From Kurthia sibirica (GTDB taxonomy: Bacteria; Bacillota; Bacilli; Bacillales_A; Planococcaceae): a stretch of DNA of 60,802 bases. Shown here in pieces: positions 25,824 to 35,994 of the stretch. The position numbers were made by a program, and so were the translations under genes. The stretch is from the NCBI RefSeq assembly GCF_003143975.1, contig NZ_QFVR01000022.1, positions 1 to 60,802 of the forward strand. Direction: 5' to 3'. The notes below the pieces were generated by a model. The model had not been told where the DNA came from and ran no database searches. It saw only the letters and a program-made list of their open reading frames with translations. Each line of letters opens with the position of its first letter. The stretch's first letter is position 1.

Positions 25824-26186
25824 ATGACAGTTCAGGTTTACCACTATCCAAATTGTACATCATGTAAAAAAGCACTATCTTGGTTGAAATCTGAAGGGGT
25901 AGATATCGAGGCGAGAGATATCGTAAAAGAAACACCAAATAAGGAAGAAATGACGACTATTTATCAAGCAAGTGGTCTACCTTTGAAGAAGTTTTTTAAT
26001 ACGTCGGGTATGAAGTATCGAGAACTTGCTTTAAAAGATAAATTAGATGAGATGTCAGACGACGAACAGCTTGACGTGCTTGTTTCAGATGGTATGTTAA
26101 TCAAAAGACCTATTGTATTTGACGGAAAAAAAGTTACTTTGGGCTTTAAAGAACAAGACTTTATTGATAATTGGAAAAATAGCTAA
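25824..26186 (+). CDS. yusI: Spx/ArsC-family thiol protein (YusI type)
   Basis: This 120-residue ArsC-fold protein has a CTSC motif at residues 11-14 and the Spx-family segments PLKKFFNTSG and LIKRPIVFD. In B. subtilis yusI also lies between fadE and gcvH. It is probably a thiol-disulfide or reductase-like protein; arsenate reduction is not shown. A TTG at 25809 is in frame, but GGAG spacing supports the ATG at 25824. Confidence 0.9.
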   Translation: MTVQVYHYPNCTSCKKALSWLKSEGVDIEARDIVKETPNKEEMTTIYQASGLPLKKFFNTSGMKYRELALKDKLDEMSDDEQLDVLVSDGMLIKRPIVFDGKKVTLGFKEQDFIDNWKNS

Positions 26187-26270
26187 TTAAACTTGTCTTT
26201 GCATTGAAAATATGTAACACTATAGTTGAAATGACTATACATAACATATTTCATGGAGGGGTTAATAAAT

Positions 26271-26651
26271 ATGAGTATTCCAACTAATTTACGCTATTCA
26301 GAAGATCACGAGTGGGTTCTTCAAGAAAACGGTACAGTCCGTATCGGTATTACTGAATTTGCACAATCAGAGTTAGGCGACATTGTTTTTGTTGAATTAC
26401 CAGCAGTAGGGGATGAGTTAAAAATTGCTGAGCCATTCGGTAGTGTCGAGTCTGTAAAAACGGTTTCTGAATTATATGCACCTGTATCAGGTAAAGTAGT
26501 GGCAGTAAATGAAGATTTAGAAGATAGCCCAGAATTCGTCAATGAGTCACCTTATGAAAAAGCATGGATGGTTGAAGTAGAACTATCTGACGAATCACAA
26601 ATTCAAGCATTATTAACAGCAGCACAATACGAAGGCGTAGTAGCAGAGTAA
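26271..26651 (+). CDS. gcvH: glycine cleavage system H protein
   Basis: This 126-residue lipoyl carrier protein has the lipoylated lysine in [15 protein letters not shown] (Lys63). It carries the aminomethyl group in glycine cleavage and, in Bacilli, relays octanoyl/lipoyl groups to other enzymes. The other glycine cleavage genes are not in the window, as in B. subtilis. GGAGGGG before the ATG at 26271 fixes the start. A terminator follows. Confidence 0.97.
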   Translation: MSIPTNLRYSEDHEWVLQENGTVRIGITEFAQSELGDIVFVELPAVGDELKIAEPFGSVESVKTVSELYAPVSGKVVAVNEDLEDSPEFVNESPYEKAWMVEVELSDESQIQALLTAAQYEGVVAE

Positions 26652-26668
26652 TTGCTCTAGTCTTTTTC

Positions 26669-26696
26669 AAGCCACTCCTAGCGGGTGGCTTTTTTA
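26669..26696 (+). terminator. terminator after gcvH
   Basis: The arms AGCCAC and GTGGCT flank an 8-base loop and run into TTTTTT. Confidence 0.85.
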
Positions 26697-26864
26697 TGTA
26701 GATTATTTTTCTTCGTATCATGAAATGTGATCTACAGCAAAGTATGTTCTTATTTACATATTCTTTACAATCAATAAGTTTAAGAAAATCAACGAAATAT
26801 GGTATAAATAGAATAACAGCATAAACTTGTTAAATGAGTGATTTGACTAGTGGAGGGATGCCCT

Positions 26865-27215
26865 ATGATAACCGAAAAAGTGATTATTGTAGAAGGTCGG
26901 CAAGATAAGTTACAGTTATTGCCGATTTTTGCTGAACCAATCGAGATTGTTTGTACAAATGGTACATTTAGTCAGAGTCGTTTAGAGGAATTATTGCAAC
27001 CATATGAATACTGTGAGGTGTATGCATTCTTTGATTCTGATAGGGCAGGGCAACAGCTTAGAAAGGTATTTAAGCGTCATTTTCCAGAATCTAATCATTT
27101 ATATACACAGTCGGTGTACGGTGAGGTAGAGCGTACGCCAAGACGGTATTTAGCAAAAGTATTACAAGATGCAGAATTTGCTGTTAAAGAAGGATATTTA
27201 TTAGGTAAGGGATGA
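26865..27215 (+). CDS. yusF: Toprim-domain protein (YusF type)
   Basis: This 116-residue single Toprim domain has the catalytic glutamate in VIIVEGRQDKLQLLP and the DxD motif in YAFFDSDRAGQQLR. It is related to the Toprim region of RNase M5/DnaG-type enzymes and probably acts on RNA or DNA with magnesium, but the activity is unknown. The gene order gcvH-yusF-yusE matches B. subtilis. A GTG at 26850 overlaps GGAGGG, so the ATG at 26865 is the start. Confidence 0.9.
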   Translation: MITEKVIIVEGRQDKLQLLPIFAEPIEIVCTNGTFSQSRLEELLQPYEYCEVYAFFDSDRAGQQLRKVFKRHFPESNHLYTQSVYGEVERTPRRYLAKVLQDAEFAVKEGYLLGKG

Positions 27216-27221
27216 CATGAT

Positions 27222-27530
27222 ATGAAAGAATGGACGCGTAGACAGTGGGAGAAAGAAGTCGCTGAAAAAGAAAAGACAGCATTTTATTTATACACGCCAA
27301 TGTGTGGAACTTGTCAGGTAGCATCACGAATGATGGAAGTGACGGAGCAAGTGATGACTGATTTGCCGATTGGTAAAGCAAACCTCAATTATATGGAGCA
27401 ATTAGCTTTTGATTATGAAATTGAAAGTGTTCCTTGTTTGATCATCACACAGGGGGGAGAAGTGAAGGAAAAAATATATGCCTTTCAATCCGTACCGCAT
27501 TTATTCGATGTTTTATCAAAAAACTATTGA
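27222..27530 (+). CDS. yusE: thioredoxin-like protein (YusE type)
   Basis: This 102-residue thioredoxin fold has a CGTC active site (Cys28, Cys31; TPMCGTC) and the cis-proline region IESVPCLIITQGG. It starts 6 bases after yusF and is probably co-transcribed with it. It should be a thiol-disulfide reductase; the partner is unknown. Confidence 0.9.
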   Translation: MKEWTRRQWEKEVAEKEKTAFYLYTPMCGTCQVASRMMEVTEQVMTDLPIGKANLNYMEQLAFDYEIESVPCLIITQGGEVKEKIYAFQSVPHLFDVLSKNY

Positions 27531-27555
27531 CGTTAACATATCCGAGTGGTAAAGT
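27527..27555 (+). promoter_or_regulatory. sigma-A promoter of the metNPQ leader
   Basis: TTGACG (27527-27532), a 17-base spacer and TAAAGT (27550-27555) stand about 30 bases before the S-box aptamer. The -35 overlaps the last codons of yusE. Confidence 0.7.
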
Positions 27556-27586
27556 ATTTTCAATAACTAATTAAATAAAGTCGTTA

Positions 27587-27755
27587 CTCTTATTTAGAGC
27601 GGTGGAGGGAAGTGCCCTACGAAGCCCGGCAACCATCACATTTGTGAAATGGTGCCAAATCACACAAGGTTTAGCCTTGGGAGATGAGAGAACGGTTTGT
27701 CATATTTTGCGTATGATTAAACCCTTCTGTCACTCAATGACGGAAGGGTTTTTTA
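27587..27755 (+). promoter_or_regulatory. SAM-I (S-box) riboswitch with terminator
   Basis: The aptamer runs from CTCTTAT (27587-27593) to ATGAGAG (27684-27690), which form P1. It contains the S-box core GAGCGGTGGAGGGA, then GCCC, then GAAGCCCGGCAACC. The expression platform is a strong terminator: AACCCTTCTGTCA paired with TGACGGAAGGGTT (27720-27750) and then TTTTT. Binding of S-adenosylmethionine stops transcription, so metNPQ is made when SAM is scarce. Confidence 0.97.
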
Positions 27756-27785
27756 CGTAAAAAGAAACAGTAAGGTGGGGAAATA

Positions 27786-28811
27786 ATGATTCAGTTGGAT
27801 AAAGTGACGAAGCAGTTTAACACTGCAAATGGAACGCTCACTGCTGTTGATAATGTCAGTTTATCTATAAATGATGGCGAGATTTATGGAATTATCGGCT
27901 ATAGTGGAGCAGGTAAAAGTACGATGATTCGCCTATTCAATGGTTTAGAAAAACCAACCTCAGGTTCGATTATCGTCAATGGTGCGAATATTACAGAAAT
28001 AAAAGGTGCAAAACTTCGTGCTGCACGCCATAAGGTTAGTATGGTATTCCAACATTTTAACTTATTATGGTCTCGGACAGTAGAAGAAAATATTGCCTTC
28101 ACTCTTGAAGTGGCAGGTGTGAAAAAAGAGCAGCGTCAAGTGAAGGTAGCTGAATTGATTGAACTAGTTGGGCTGCAAGGGCGTGAAAAATCATATCCAT
28201 CACAATTATCAGGTGGTCAAAAACAACGTGTTGGTATCGCTAGAGCATTGGCCAATGAGCCGGAAGTGCTTTTATGTGATGAAGCGACATCGGCTTTGGA
28301 TCCTGAGACAACCGATGCTATTTTAGATTTACTTGTCAGCATTAACGAAAGACTGAATATTACTATCATTTTGATCACGCATGAAATGCATGTTATTCGT
28401 AAAATCTGTAATCGTGTGGCGGTAATGGAAGAAGGTAAAATTGTCGAAGAAGGAGACGTTTTACAAGTTTTTGAGTCACCGAAAGCCGCCGTTACGCAAA
28501 AGTTTGTGCAACAGGTTATTGAAACATCTGGTCAAAAAGAATCCATCAAACAGATGCAAGAACAATTTCCGGATGGTAAGCTGATTAAATTATTCTTTGT
28601 GGGTACTGCAACGGAGCGACCAGTGATTACGCAACTGATCCGCAAGTTTAATGTAGAAGTTAATATTATTGATGGTAATATTTCACCGACGAAAAGCGGC
28701 GCATATGGCACTTTAATCGTTCAAATAAATGGTGTGGATGATGACGTTGAAAAAGCAGTAAACTATTTAGCTGCACAAGGTATTAAGTCGGAGGTGATCT
28801 CACATGACTGA
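27786..28811 (+). CDS. metN: methionine ABC transporter ATP-binding protein
   Basis: This 341-residue ATPase has Walker A GYSGAGKST, the signature LSGGQKQR and Walker B LLCDEATSALD. A C-terminal NIL domain (about residues 265-341, ending in GTLIVQINGVDDDVEKAV) senses methionine in this family. It powers uptake of methionine and its sulfoxide with MetP and MetQ. The end overlaps metP by 8 bases. Expression is under the S-box riboswitch upstream. Confidence 0.97.
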   Translation: MIQLDKVTKQFNTANGTLTAVDNVSLSINDGEIYGIIGYSGAGKSTMIRLFNGLEKPTSGSIIVNGANITEIKGAKLRAARHKVSMVFQHFNLLWSRTVEENIAFTLEVAGVKKEQRQVKVAELIELVGLQGREKSYPSQLSGGQKQRVGIARALANEPEVLLCDEATSALDPETTDAILDLLVSINERLNITIILITHEMHVIRKICNRVAVMEEGKIVEEGDVLQVFESPKAAVTQKFVQQVIETSGQKESIKQMQEQFPDGKLIKLFFVGTATERPVITQLIRKFNVEVNIIDGNISPTKSGAYGTLIVQINGVDDDVEKAVNYLAAQGIKSEVISHD

Positions 28812-29478
28812 AGAACAAGGGTTATTTCCACATGTAGATTGGCAAAGAATGTGGGAAGCAATTGTTGAAACACTATATATGACTGCTATTTCAACAGTGC
28901 TTACTTTTATCATTGGCTTAGCATTAGGGATTCTATTGTTTCTCAGTGCACCACATCAACTATGGGCAAATAAAATTGTCAATTTTTTAACAGGTGCACT
29001 TGTTAATATATTCCGTTCGATTCCATTTATCATTTTAGTTATACTACTGATTCCATTCACGAGCTTTATTATGGGATCGATACGTGGTCCAAATGCTGCG
29101 TTACCAGCGTTGATTATTGGTGCAGCACCATTTTATGCACGTATGGTATTGATTGCGCTAAGAGAAATTGATAAAGGGGTTATCGAAGCGGCGCGCTCAA
29201 TGGGCGCAACAACAGGTACGATTATTAGAAAAGTACTGATTCCAGAGTCGTTACCGGCGCTTATTTCAGGTATAACGGTTACTTCTGTAGCCTTGATAGG
29301 TTATACCGCGATGGCTGGTATTATTGGAGCAGGTGGTCTTGGTGATTTAGCGTTCATAGATGGCTTTCAAAGATCGCATAATGATGTAACATTTGTAGCA
29401 ACGGTATTTGTTCTAATCATTGTATTCATCTTCCAATTCATAGGGGATACAATTACTACAAAAATCGATAAACGATAG
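28804..29478 (+). CDS. metP: methionine ABC transporter permease
   Basis: This 224-residue inner-membrane permease has about five membrane helices. The ATPase-contacting EAA loop reads IEAARSMGATTGTIIRKVLIPESLP. Its length and layout match MetP/MetI. It overlaps metN by 8 bases. Confidence 0.96.
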   Translation: MTEEQGLFPHVDWQRMWEAIVETLYMTAISTVLTFIIGLALGILLFLSAPHQLWANKIVNFLTGALVNIFRSIPFIILVILLIPFTSFIMGSIRGPNAALPALIIGAAPFYARMVLIALREIDKGVIEAARSMGATTGTIIRKVLIPESLPALISGITVTSVALIGYTAMAGIIGAGGLGDLAFIDGFQRSHNDVTFVATVFVLIIVFIFQFIGDTITTKIDKR

Positions 29479-29525
29479 TGAGAATAGGACAACATTAAAA
29501 AATAATTGAAATGGGGAAAAAATTC

Positions 29526-30362
29526 ATGAAATTTTCTAAAAAATTAGCGGCAGGTTTAGTGACAGCTGCCCTCGTATTAAGTTTAGCAGCATGTGGTTCG
29601 AAAGATGATCAAGCTGGAGATTCAAAAGAAACAACACTTAAAATTGGTGCTTCAAATGTACCTCATGCAAAAATTCTTGAAAAAGCAAAACCGATTTTAG
29701 CAAAAGAGGGAATCGATTTAGAAATTGAGACATACCAAGACTATGTATTACCAAATAAAGATTTAGCATCAAAAGAATTAGATGCTAACTTCTTCCAACA
29801 TATTCCTTACTTAGAGTCGCAAATTAAAGACAATGATTATGATTTTATTAATGCAGGTGGCGTTCATATCGAACCAATCGGTATTTATTCTAAAAAATAT
29901 AAGTCGCTTGATGAACTTCCAAAAGGTGCGACAATTATCATTTCAAACTCAGTATCTGACCAAGGACGTATTTTACAATTATTAGAAACAAAAGGCTTGA
30001 TTACGCTTAAAAAAGGAATTAATAAATCTGAAGCAACTGTAAAAGACATTGAATCAAATCCAAGAGAGCTTAAAATTGATACGAAAACAGCACCTGAAAT
30101 GTTAGTGCAAATGTACAAAAACGAAGAGGGCGATGCAGTAGTCATCAACTCAAACTATGCAATTGATGCTGGTTTAACACCAACTGAGGATGCTATTACT
30201 CTTGAAGATGCCGAATCACCATATGTGAACGTAGTAGCAGTTCGTAAAGGGGATGAAAATAGTAAAGCAATCGTTGCTTTGTTAAAAGTTCTTCATTCTA
30301 AAGAAATCCAAGATTACATTAATACGGAGTGGGCAGGTTCAGTCGTTCCAGTCAATAAATAA
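29526..30362 (+). CDS. metQ: methionine-binding lipoprotein
   Basis: This NlpA-family lipoprotein has 278 residues with a signal peptide and lipobox LSLAAC (Cys23). The family motifs LKIGASNVPHAKILEKAKPIL and ANFFQHIPYLE are clear. It captures methionine outside the membrane for MetNP. GGGGA before the ATG at 29526 is preferred over the in-frame ATG at 29511. A bidirectional terminator follows. Confidence 0.96.
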   Translation: MKFSKKLAAGLVTAALVLSLAACGSKDDQAGDSKETTLKIGASNVPHAKILEKAKPILAKEGIDLEIETYQDYVLPNKDLASKELDANFFQHIPYLESQIKDNDYDFINAGGVHIEPIGIYSKKYKSLDELPKGATIIISNSVSDQGRILQLLETKGLITLKKGINKSEATVKDIESNPRELKIDTKTAPEMLVQMYKNEEGDAVVINSNYAIDAGLTPTEDAITLEDAESPYVNVVAVRKGDENSKAIVALLKVLHSKEIQDYINTEWAGSVVPVNK

Positions 30363-30408
30363 AATCTATTCAACATAATGAATCATAATAGGTAGATATA
30401 GGTAGTAC

Positions 30409-30443
30409 AAAAAAACCGCGAAATCAATATTTCGCGGTTTTTT
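30409..30443. terminator. bidirectional terminator between metQ and gltC
   Basis: A perfect stem AAAACCGCGAAAT / ATTTCGCGGTTTT with a 4-base loop has T tracts on both strands. Confidence 0.9.
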
Positions 30444-30460
30444 ATATTTAAATGGAAGTT

Positions 30461-31363
30461 TTATTTGAATTGAGTTAAGCGTGAGAAAAATTCTCCTACG
30501 AAATCCATGAAAATGTTTTCTGAAGGAGCAAGGTCACGATTAATCGGGTAGATTATACCAACATTTCGAGTGAAGGTGGGCGATTCTAATGCTAAACGTA
30601 CCGTACGTCGTGGTGTGGCATCATAAAAGGCACTTTCAGGAAGAAGTGTGACACCTATTCCTGCAGCTACTAAACCTTTTAGTGCATCCATATCTTCTCC
30701 GACAGAACTGATTTGGGGTGTAAAACCGACAGATTTACAGGCGTCAACTGCGACTTTGTTTAGTATATAACCGTCAGGGAAAAGTACAAAAGGTTCATTT
30801 CTTAGGTCGGACAACATGATGTTTTTTCTATCGGCTAAGGGATGAGATGCTGGTAATAGGGCAGATATCCCCTCAGTGAATAGTATTTTAGTTGAAATTA
30901 ATTCGTCATTTTTCGGTACAGGACCTAAAAATGCTAGATTTAATTCTCTTGTCTTCACGGCGTTAATTAAATAACGGTAAGAACCTTGGCGTAGATTAAA
31001 TTTAACGTTTGGATGCTCTTTTTTAAAAGCAGAGATAACAGTTGGTAATAGAAAGCTGGCCAAGCTTGTCGGAAAGCCGATTTTTATCGTACCTTGTTCG
31101 GGATCTAAGTATTCATCAATTTGTTTTGTAGCAAAATCGATTGCCTCTAAAGCAATTAATGAATGTTCTAAGAAGACGCGACCTATCGGTGTCAGTTTAA
31201 CATTTCTACCGACGCGCTCAAATAAATCCGTACCGAGCTCGGACTCTAAATTAGCGATTTGTCTGCTGACAGCTGATTGTGCAACATGTAAAGATTCGGC
31301 TGCTTCTGAAATATGTTCGCGTTCTGCAACAGCCACGAAATAGCGTAGTTGCCTTAATTCCAT
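30461..31363 (-). CDS. gltC: LysR-family activator of glutamate synthase
   Basis: This LysR regulator has 300 residues, exactly the length of B. subtilis GltC. It has the N-terminal winged helix-turn-helix (HISEAAESLHVAQSAVSRQI) and an effector-binding domain. Divergent placement next to gltAB, 109 bases away, is the classical arrangement. GltC activates gltAB in response to 2-oxoglutarate and glutamate. The shared spacer contains TATCTAGATT-type LysR half-sites, but I could not match the B. subtilis GltC boxes exactly. Confidence 0.93.
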   Translation of the reverse strand: MELRQLRYFVAVAEREHISEAAESLHVAQSAVSRQIANLESELGTDLFERVGRNVKLTPIGRVFLEHSLIALEAIDFATKQIDEYLDPEQGTIKIGFPTSLASFLLPTVISAFKKEHPNVKFNLRQGSYRYLINAVKTRELNLAFLGPVPKNDELISTKILFTEGISALLPASHPLADRKNIMLSDLRNEPFVLFPDGYILNKVAVDACKSVGFTPQISSVGEDMDALKGLVAAGIGVTLLPESAFYDATPRRTVRLALESPTFTRNVGIIYPINRDLAPSENIFMDFVGEFFSRLTQFK

Positions 31364-31472
31364 ATGAAGTCATCCCCTATTCATCTAATATCTAGATTGA
31401 TTATATATAAAGTATATATTGTTTGTATTGATTTGTGAATTTAAAATAAGTAAACACAGGGGAGGAATTTTC

Positions 31473-34400
31473 ATGACATTTAAAAATTTTCCAAAAAAAC
31501 AAGGATTGTATGCTCCAGAATACGAGCATGACGCGTGTGGGATTGGTTTATACGTGAACTTAAAAGGGGTAGCAACACATGACATTGTCGTGAAGGGACT
31601 AGAGATGTTATGTCGCTTAGATCACCGTGCAGGACGTGGTAGTGATGGGCAAACCGGGGATGGTTCGGGTTTGATGGTACAACTCCCAGATACATTTCTA
31701 CGTGAGCAACTAACAGAATTTACATTACCTGTCAAAGGTCAATATGGTGTCGGTATGCTATTTTTTGATGAAGATGAGCAGCAACGCGAAGAAATTGAAA
31801 TGAAAATGAATGAATTAATTGTTGATGCGGGACAGGTTTTACTAGGATGGAGAACTGTGCCTGTTGATTCATCTTCTTTGAGTGAAACAGCTAGAGCAAC
31901 TGCACCCACAGTTCGACAAGTATTTATTGCAGCAAAAAATGTCACGGATTCCTTACATTTCGAACGAAAACTTTATATTATTCGCAAGCAAGCAGAGCAC
32001 TGGGCAAAACAACAACAAAAAACATTCTATTGCGCAAGTATGTCGAGTGAAACAATGGTTTTCAAAGGCTTACTTACACCGCAGGAAGTAGCAATATTCT
32101 ATAAAGATTTACAAAGTAAAACATTCACATCAGCCTTTTCAATGGTGCATTCTCGTTATAGTACGAATACATTTCCCTCATGGGAGCGTGCACACCCAAA
32201 CCGCTATATTATCCATAATGGTGAAATTAATACGCTGCGTGGTAATGTGAATTGGATGAACGCGAGGGAGCAACAATTTGTCTCGCAAGCATTTGGTGAG
32301 GATCTTCAAAAGCTGTTGCCAATCATTGACCAGTCGGGTAGTGATTCTTCAATTTTAGACAATGCTTTTGAATTTTTCGTCCTAGCAGGTCGCACACCGG
32401 CCGAAGCAGCGATGATGATGATTCCAGAGCCATGGACTGAAAATCCTCATATTTCTCCTGATAAGAAAGCTTTTTACAACTACCAAAGTTCGCTGATGGA
32501 GCCATGGGATGGGCCAACTGCAATTTGCTTTACTGATGGTAAACAAATTGGTGCAATTTTAGATCGTAATGGTTTACGTCCAGCGCGTTACTATGTAACA
32601 AAAGATGATTATATGATTTTTTCTTCTGAAACAGGTGTCGTTGATATCGACGAAAAAGATGTAGCATATAAAGATTCTTTAAGCCCAGGTAAAATGTTGT
32701 TAATCGATTTAGAGCAAGGGAAGATTATTGCTGATGATGATTTGAAACATGAAGTGGCAACTGCTCAACCTTACGCAGCGTGGTTAGAAAAAAATAGGAT
32801 GACATTAGCGCTACAAAAAGAACCAAAAGTCATAATCGACAATTTACTCAGCGTACAAAAAATCAATGGGTACACATTTGAAGATGTGCATAAATATATC
32901 GTGCCAATTGTAGAAGAAGGCAAAGATCCATTAGGTTCAATGGGGAATGATTCACCATTAGCTGTATTGTCTGATAGACCGCAGTCATTATTTGTCTATT
33001 TTAAACAACTCTTTGCACAGGTAACAAATCCTCCAATCGACTCGATTCGTGAACATATTGTAACATCTACGATGACGATGCTTGGTGCGGAAGGAGATCT
33101 TCTTCATCCGAGTGAGAAAAATAGCAGAAGAATTCAACTAGACTCACCTATTTTGACGACGTCAGAGATGCATCAAATAACAGGACAACAACAATTCAAG
33201 TCACGTACATTATACGTTGAAATGTCTGAAGATTTAGATAGTGCTTTGAAAATGATTGCTCAGCAAGCTGATGGAGCTTTACAAGATGGCGTTGAGCTAA
33301 TCATTTTATCTGATCGTCAAAGGACTGACGAAATGACTGCAATGATTCCGATGCTACTTGTAGCGAGTAGCTTACATCAACATTTTGTGCGTCAAGGTAG
33401 CCGTACAAAAATAAGTATCATTGTAGAAAGTGCTGAAGTGCGGGAAGTACATCATTTTGCAGCATTAATCGGCTTTGGTGTCGATGCGATTTATCCATAT
33501 ATAGCATATGCAACAATTGAAGAAGCAATTGATGCGAATTATATAAGCTATTCAGTTGATGAAGCCGATAAACGATACCGTCATGCTATAGCACAAGGCA
33601 TCGTTAAAGTAATGGCTAAAATGGGTATTTCAACTGTTCAAAGTTACAGAGGTGCTCAGATTTTCGAAGCAGTTGGTATTTCACAACAAGTAATCGATGC
33701 CCATTTTACAGGTACAGCATCTCAACTTGGTGGGATTAATTTAGCAACAATTCAACTAGAGGCACAAAAACGTTTTGACGAGGGCATAGCTTTACAAACA
33801 GATGGTTTACTAGCCGGAAGTGATTTCCAATGGCGTGCCAATGGAGAACATCATGCCTTTAACCCAAAAACAATCCATACACTGCAATGGGCTGCGCGTA
33901 AAAATGATTTTGGTTTATATCATCAGTATGCGGAGATGGCTAATGAAGAAAGAATCGGTTTTTTACGTAATTTACTGACATTTAATAAGAAAAGACAGGC
34001 GGTACCACTTGAAGAAGTAGAATCGGCACATTCGATTGCCAAGCGTTTTAAAACAGGGGCTATGTCATTTGGTTCCATATCAAAAGAAGCGCATGAGGCG
34101 TTAGCAATTGCGATGAATCGACTAGGTGCTCGTAGTAACTCAGGTGAAGGTGGGGAAGATGCTGCACGCTTTGTAAAAGATGACAATGGTGATTGGCGTA
34201 GAAGTGCCATTAAGCAAATTGCTTCTGGTCGCTTTGGTGTGAAATCGCATTATTTAGTGAATGCAGAAGAACTGCAAATTAAAATGGCACAGGGTGCAAA
34301 ACCAGGAGAAGGTGGTCAATTACCGGGCAATAAAGTATACCCATGGGTAGCGAATGTTCGGGGGGCCACGACGGGCGTAGGGTTAATATCGCCGCCACCA

Positions 34401-35969
34401 CATCATGATATTTATTCGATTGAAGATATGGCAGAGTTAATTCATGATTTAAAAAATGCGAATCCAGCAGCGCGAATTAGCGTCAAACTTGTAGCAAAAG
34501 CAGGGGTTGGTACAATCGCATCCGGCGTAGCGAAAGGAGCGGCAGATGTCATCGTCATCAGCGGGTATGATGGCGGCACAGGGGCATCGCCAAAAACAAG
34601 TATTAAACATACGGGTCTACCATGGGAACTTGGCTTGGCGGAGGCACATCAAACGCTGATGCTCAATAAGCTACGTGATCGTGTCACGCTGGAAACAGAT
34701 GGCAAGTTAATGACGGGGAAAGATGTTGTGATGGCAGCGTTGTTTGGCGCAGAGGAGTTTGGCTTTGCAACAGCACCACTTGTTGTCCTTGGTTGCGTTA
34801 TGATGCGTGCCTGTCATTTGGATACTTGCCCAGTAGGGATTGCAACTCAAAATCCTGCATTGCGAGATAAGTTCACAGGTGACCCTCAGCATATCGTTAA
34901 TTTTATGTTATTTATTGCCGAAGAAGTACGTGAGTATATGGCGAAGCTTGGTTTCAGAACATTTGAAGAAATGGTCGGTCATACGGAGGTGCTCGAAGTA
35001 TCTACCAGAGCACAACAACATTGGAAAGCTAGTCAATTAGATTTATCGAAATTACTTTATCAAGTAGATGGACAAAAAACGAAGCAAATACAGCAAGATC
35101 ACAAATTAGATGACTCGTTAGATAGACGAGAATTATTGAGAAAAGTTGACTATGCTATACAAACGCAGTCACCTGTTGAAGTATCAACAACAATTCGCAA
35201 TACGGATCGCGTTGTAGGTACGATAATTGGTAGTGAAATTTCGAAACGTTACGGTGAAGTGGGCTTGAAGGAAGATACGATTAAGCTACGTTTCACAGGT
35301 TCAGCTGGCCAAAGTTTTGGAGCATTCATACCAAAAGGAATGACGCTGTTTGTTGATGGTGACGTGAACGATTACTTTGGTAAAGGCTTGTCAGGCGGTA
35401 AAGTGATTGCTAATGCCCCTATAAAAGGGAAAGAAGAACATAATATTATCGCCGGTAACGTTTGTTTATATGGTGCAACAAGTGGTAAAGCCTTCATAAA
35501 TGGTCGCGCGGGCAATCGATTTGCAGTACGTAATTCGGGTGCTAATATTGTCGTAGAAGGCATTGGTGATCATGGTTGTGAATATATGACAGGTGGCAAT
35601 ATTGTTGTGTTAGGTGAGGTGGGTAAGAACTTTGGAGCGGGTATGTCGGGTGGCGTAGCGTATGTGTTGCCAAGCGACGAGCAGCACTTTAAAGCTTCTT
35701 GTAATATGGAAATGATTGGTTTTGAAGAGCAACTGACAAAACAAGATGAAGCGTTACTGCACCATTTAATAGAAGAACATTACTTGTTTACTGAAAGTAC
35801 AAAAGCAGCAACTATTTTGGAAAATTGGCAGACGTATAAGCAGCAGTTTATCAAAGTAATTCCTGGGCATTATCAAACAATGTTAGTGAAGATAGAAGAA
35901 TTTGAAAAACAAGGTTTGTCAGCAGATGAAGCTTCTATGAAAGCGTTCCTAGTGGAAACAGCGAAGTAA
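31473..35969 (+). CDS. gltA: glutamate synthase large subunit
   Basis: This protein has 1498 residues. A short propeptide precedes the N-terminal nucleophile Cys22 (YEHDACGIG), which becomes residue 1 of the mature glutaminase domain. The central and FMN-binding synthase domains follow (GEGGQLPGNKVYPWVA, ISGYDGGTGASPKTS). The iron-sulfur cysteines are in CVMMRACHLDTCPVG (about residues 1108, 1114 and 1119), and a C-terminal beta-helix has GGxxxxG repeats. It makes glutamate from glutamine and 2-oxoglutarate. GGAGGA before the ATG at 31473 fixes the start; the longer frame begins inside the promoter region. Confidence 0.97.
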   Translation: MTFKNFPKKQGLYAPEYEHDACGIGLYVNLKGVATHDIVVKGLEMLCRLDHRAGRGSDGQTGDGSGLMVQLPDTFLREQLTEFTLPVKGQYGVGMLFFDEDEQQREEIEMKMNELIVDAGQVLLGWRTVPVDSSSLSETARATAPTVRQVFIAAKNVTDSLHFERKLYIIRKQAEHWAKQQQKTFYCASMSSETMVFKGLLTPQEVAIFYKDLQSKTFTSAFSMVHSRYSTNTFPSWERAHPNRYIIHNGEINTLRGNVNWMNAREQQFVSQAFGEDLQKLLPIIDQSGSDSSILDNAFEFFVLAGRTPAEAAMMMIPEPWTENPHISPDKKAFYNYQSSLMEPWDGPTAICFTDGKQIGAILDRNGLRPARYYVTKDDYMIFSSETGVVDIDEKDVAYKDSLSPGKMLLIDLEQGKIIADDDLKHEVATAQPYAAWLEKNRMTLALQKEPKVIIDNLLSVQKINGYTFEDVHKYIVPIVEEGKDPLGSMGNDSPLAVLSDRPQSLFVYFKQLFAQVTNPPIDSIREHIVTSTMTMLGAEGDLLHPSEKNSRRIQLDSPILTTSEMHQITGQQQFKSRTLYVEMSEDLDSALKMIAQQADGALQDGVELIILSDRQRTDEMTAMIPMLLVASSLHQHFVRQGSRTKISIIVESAEVREVHHFAALIGFGVDAIYPYIAYATIEEAIDANYISYSVDEADKRYRHAIAQGIVKVMAKMGISTVQSYRGAQIFEAVGISQQVIDAHFTGTASQLGGINLATIQLEAQKRFDEGIALQTDGLLAGSDFQWRANGEHHAFNPKTIHTLQWAARKNDFGLYHQYAEMANEERIGFLRNLLTFNKKRQAVPLEEVESAHSIAKRFKTGAMSFGSISKEAHEALAIAMNRLGARSNSGEGGEDAARFVKDDNGDWRRSAIKQIASGRFGVKSHYLVNAEELQIKMAQGAKPGEGGQLPGNKVYPWVANVRGATTGVGLISPPPHHDIYSIEDMAELIHDLKNANPAARISVKLVAKAGVGTIASGVAKGAADVIVISGYDGGTGASPKTSIKHTGLPWELGLAEAHQTLMLNKLRDRVTLETDGKLMTGKDVVMAALFGAEEFGFATAPLVVLGCVMMRACHLDTCPVGIATQNPALRDKFTGDPQHIVNFMLFIAEEVREYMAKLGFRTFEEMVGHTEVLEVSTRAQQHWKASQLDLSKLLYQVDGQKTKQIQQDHKLDDSLDRRELLRKVDYAIQTQSPVEVSTTIRNTDRVVGTIIGSEISKRYGEVGLKEDTIKLRFTGSAGQSFGAFIPKGMTLFVDGDVNDYFGKGLSGGKVIANAPIKGKEEHNIIAGNVCLYGATSGKAFINGRAGNRFAVRNSGANIVVEGIGDHGCEYMTGGNIVVLGEVGKNFGAGMSGGVAYVLPSDEQHFKASCNMEMIGFEEQLTKQDEALLHHLIEEHYLFTESTKAATILENWQTYKQQFIKVIPGHYQTMLVKIEEFEKQGLSADEASMKAFLVETAK

Positions 35970-35994
35970 TTCAAACGATATGGAGGGGTTCCAA